Source: Phalacrocorax aristotelis | Taxonomy: Eukaryota > Chordata > Aves > Suliformes > Phalacrocoracidae | Assembly (NCBI RefSeq): GCF_949628215.1 | Contig: NC_134278.1 | Span: 32,692,115-32,756,114, forward strand | DNA: 64,000 nt | Reading direction: 5' to 3' | In this document: piece after piece, positions 62,701 through 64,000 of the stretch | How the letters are laid out: each line of letters begins with the position of its first letter | Numbering within the stretch: position 1 is the first letter of the stretch | Notes under the pieces: model-generated | The model's input: the letters and a program-made list of their open reading frames with translations, nothing else | The model's database searches: none | What the model was told of the DNA's origin: nothing | Made by a program: the position numbers and the translations under genes

Positions 62701-64000
62701 TCCTGGTTATTCATGGCAGTATTCCTCATGTTTTTTTAACCTTTCTTCACAGAGAAATGCATGTCATAATTAAGAATAGGGTTTTTTTTTAATTCAATAT
62801 GTGGAATGTATAATAGCTTTCTGTTGTTGAGATAACACCAGACAAGATTTTTAAAAATTATTTATTTAAACTATTTTTGATACCTTTCTGAATTTCTGAG
62901 TTGCTTTTTAAAAATAAGGGCAGTGGGCAGTCAGGAGCACAAAGTCAGGTTTTGACATGGGAGGGTTACAGTGAAGTATAGTCAGGATCTCAGGTATCTG
63001 TCATAATAATCTTATTTACTTTATCTCAGTTATCAATGTACAATATCTTGTAATTTATTATTTGCATTTAAATCTCCTACATTACGTCAGATTGTGTAGT
63101 TTCAGACTCCATGTGTTACTAGATGCACAGAGGTTTTGGGGATCATTCTGCCTTAGAAAATATTTTAGTAGACGTGGTGTGCAGTAAGTAGCAGAACAGT
63201 GTTTGTTATCCATCCTGCAGGAAACCGAGAGTATCTGATTAAGCTGACGAGCAAGTATCAAGTAACTTGGCACATCTCCTCTTGCATTTCATTCATTCAG
63301 TTGTAGTGTGAGTAACAGAAAGCTATGCTGTGCCATTTTTCTTGTGTGATGCCATTTTGGTTTTTTTTCAATGGACCTGGAGTAGTGTTACATCTATTTA
63401 TATGTTGTAAGTAATTTACAATGCAGTGTCAGCTTGGGAAATCGATTATGTGTATTTATACTGGATTTTAGTTACTTCTCTTATCTTCATCAGGTTTTGT
63501 GAGGGAGTTTTGTACATATTTTGTCTTGTGATAGGAGATGAATAGTTGTTCTTATGCTCCTTGTAAATGAGTGTTAAATATTAATGTAATTCTAATAATA
63601 TTTTCAGGATTAAAGAGTGATTTTTAACTAAAATACTGTGAGTTACTTATTGCAATTCTTACGTGGACATTAATAGAAGTTATTCCTGACTGAAGTAGTA
63701 TAATAGCCTTTGAATCCTAAAGAAATTCACAGTAAAATACCATTATGCAGACAATCTAATTATATAGTCATAATAATAGTAATTGTATAACGTTTTAACT
63801 TTATTTCAATAAATATGTTATGGAGTCATATTTTGTCCTCTAGAGTTTAACACATACTGCCTATGCAGTTTAATCCAGTTTGGCGTAGGGCTTGCTGACA
63901 AAAGCAGCACAGGGCTCTGTGCTGATAGCAACTCCTTTAGAACTGCCAGCAGCATTCAGCACTTCTGGACGTGAGGCCTTGTAGGCTAATCTTTATTCTT
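50589..64000 (+). CDS. COL19A1: COL19A1 5' part: collagen alpha-1(XIX) chain (runs off right edge)
   Basis: Three plus-strand exons (50625-50718 coding, 59798-59872, 60285-60384) join in frame to give 88 complete codons plus two bases matching the N-terminus of collagen XIX as I recall it from human. It has a signal peptide, the CP...VSGFDL region and the cysteine pair [13 protein letters not shown] that opens the N-terminal laminin-G/thrombospondin-N-like non-collagenous domain. Collagen XIX is a FACIT-like basement-membrane-zone collagen, about 1,140 residues in human, with roles in muscle and neuronal development. The triple-helical Gly-X-Y part is encoded far to the right. The next expected exon (IFPKGLPEEY in human) was not found before 64000. 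Confidence 0.94.
52709..52820 (+). repeat. (CGTTCTCT)14 microsatellite
   Basis: Fourteen perfect head-to-tail copies of the 8-bp unit CGTTCTCT, with no substitutions. Perfection suggests recent expansion and likely length polymorphism. Open frames here read as repeating RSLVLSFS or ERENERTR and are not genes. Confidence 0.97.
54334..55690 (-). mobile_element. CR1 LINE, longest copy here: reverse transcriptase region to 3' end
   Basis: About 1.35 kb. The plus strand begins with the reversed CR1 tail (CATAGCATCATAGAAAGG). On the minus strand, broken frames carry most of the reverse transcriptase and thumb. In order they are HGFTK, a YLDFCK-type motif (about 55480), [37 protein letters not shown], then [20 protein letters not shown] and [19 protein letters not shown]. 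The catalytic FADD box is replaced by VVDTN with a codon lost, and frameshifts and stops separate the segments, so the copy is dead. It is inserted antisense to COL19A1 in intron 2. The 5' boundary is approximate. Confidence 0.92.
57077..57180 (+). other. Exon-like block with terminal stop, plus strand (unconfirmed)
   Basis: A pyrimidine-rich acceptor (CTGTCTGTTTTGTCTCAG) is followed by 33 open codons, [20 protein letters not shown] then [13 protein letters not shown], and TAA at 57178-57180. The peptide looks protein-like but I do not recognise it, and no nearby AATAAA supports a terminal exon. It may be chance. Confidence 0.2.
57720..57766 (+). repeat. (CT)n followed by (AT)n microsatellite
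   Basis: An imperfect CT-rich run of about 33 bases followed by about 12 bases of AT repeats. Confidence 0.9.
58785..58973 (-). other. Unassigned coding-type exon, antisense in COL19A1 intron 2
   Basis: 189 bp on the minus strand between a strong acceptor (CTCTTTCTTTAACAG) and a strong donor (AAAAAA/GTAAGG), phase 0 on both sides, 63 codons all open. The product starts [20 protein letters not shown], continues [20 protein letters not shown] and ends [23 protein letters not shown]. It is rich in Lys, Leu and polar residues and looks like a helical, soluble protein segment. I cannot place it in a family. No partner exons on the same strand were found nearby. It could be an exon of an unrecognised gene nested in COL19A1, a relic exon, or a chance open block with splice-like ends. 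Confidence 0.45.
59798..59872 (+). CDS. COL19A1: COL19A1 coding exon following the signal-peptide exon
   Basis: 75 bp, phase 1 in and 1 out, acceptor TTCTCTTGAAG and donor GTAAGT. It encodes [20 protein letters not shown] then HDVS. The length equals the human counterpart exactly (26 residues from the signal-peptide Thr to VSG), and CP and VSG are kept, but most residues between differ. It is the least conserved coding exon in the window. Identity rests on position, phase, length and the smooth join to the next exon. Confidence 0.85.
60285..60384 (+). CDS. COL19A1: COL19A1 coding exon, start of the N-terminal globular domain
   Basis: 100 bp between acceptor TTATTTCACAG and donor GTAAGA. It encodes [20 protein letters not shown] then [13 protein letters not shown]. 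It aligns without gaps to the human GFDLGDSFSLRRAFCESDKT...FKLGSALLIRDT as recalled, including both cysteines. It ends in phase 2. Confidence 0.95.
60385..64000 (+). other. COL19A1: COL19A1 intron (to window end)
   Basis: About 3.6 kb of AT-rich sequence after the last visible COL19A1 exon. I searched for the next expected exon (human IFPKGLPEEYSVAAMFRV) and did not see it. No repeats are identified apart from short homopolymers. Confidence 0.75.

Noticed and set aside
1-64000. tRNA, rRNA, snoRNA or CRISPR
   Set aside because: None seen. No cloverleaf, box C/D pair or spaced repeat could be supported by eye.

Overview
This is nuclear DNA from a bird, most likely a neoavian species. Several CR1 LINE fragments carry the typical avian 3' end, there is a solo endogenous-retrovirus LTR of a type common in birds, exons are short and separated by AT-rich introns, and two promoters are CpG-rich. 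The species cannot be fixed from the sequence.

Two vertebrate genes diverge from the middle of the window. The left third (about 1-22,950, minus strand) is the 5' part of LMBRD1, which encodes a lysosomal membrane protein needed for cobalamin (vitamin B12) export. Six coding exons are present: 22889-22948, 22023-22199, 12879-12939, 6981-7078, 5922-5989 and 576-664. They splice in frame and the gene runs off the left edge. The right part (about 48.9 kb to the end, plus strand) is the 5' end of COL19A1, the collagen alpha-1(XIX) chain. The exon with the start codon and signal peptide is at 50589-50718, followed by exons at 59798-59872 and 60285-60384. The gene runs off the right edge. LMBRD1 next to COL19A1, transcribed apart, is also the order I recall for human 6q13.

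Between the genes lie a CpG-island promoter for LMBRD1 (about 22.5-23.95 kb), a degenerate tandem array of roughly 175-bp units (about 24.0-25.43 kb), a long AT-rich intergenic stretch with old CR1 pieces and one solo LTR (36899-37385, with a perfect 5-bp target duplication), and a second CpG island (about 48.93-49.67 kb) that probably drives COL19A1. Three exon-shaped plus-strand blocks (45.4, 47.7 and 48.3 kb) could be part of a non-coding or alternative 5' transcript.

The two most interesting unexplained items are the ~175-bp array beside the LMBRD1 promoter and a 63-codon exon-shaped open block on the minus strand inside COL19A1 intron 2 (58785-58973). The block has strong splice sites at both ends and a protein sequence I do not recognise.
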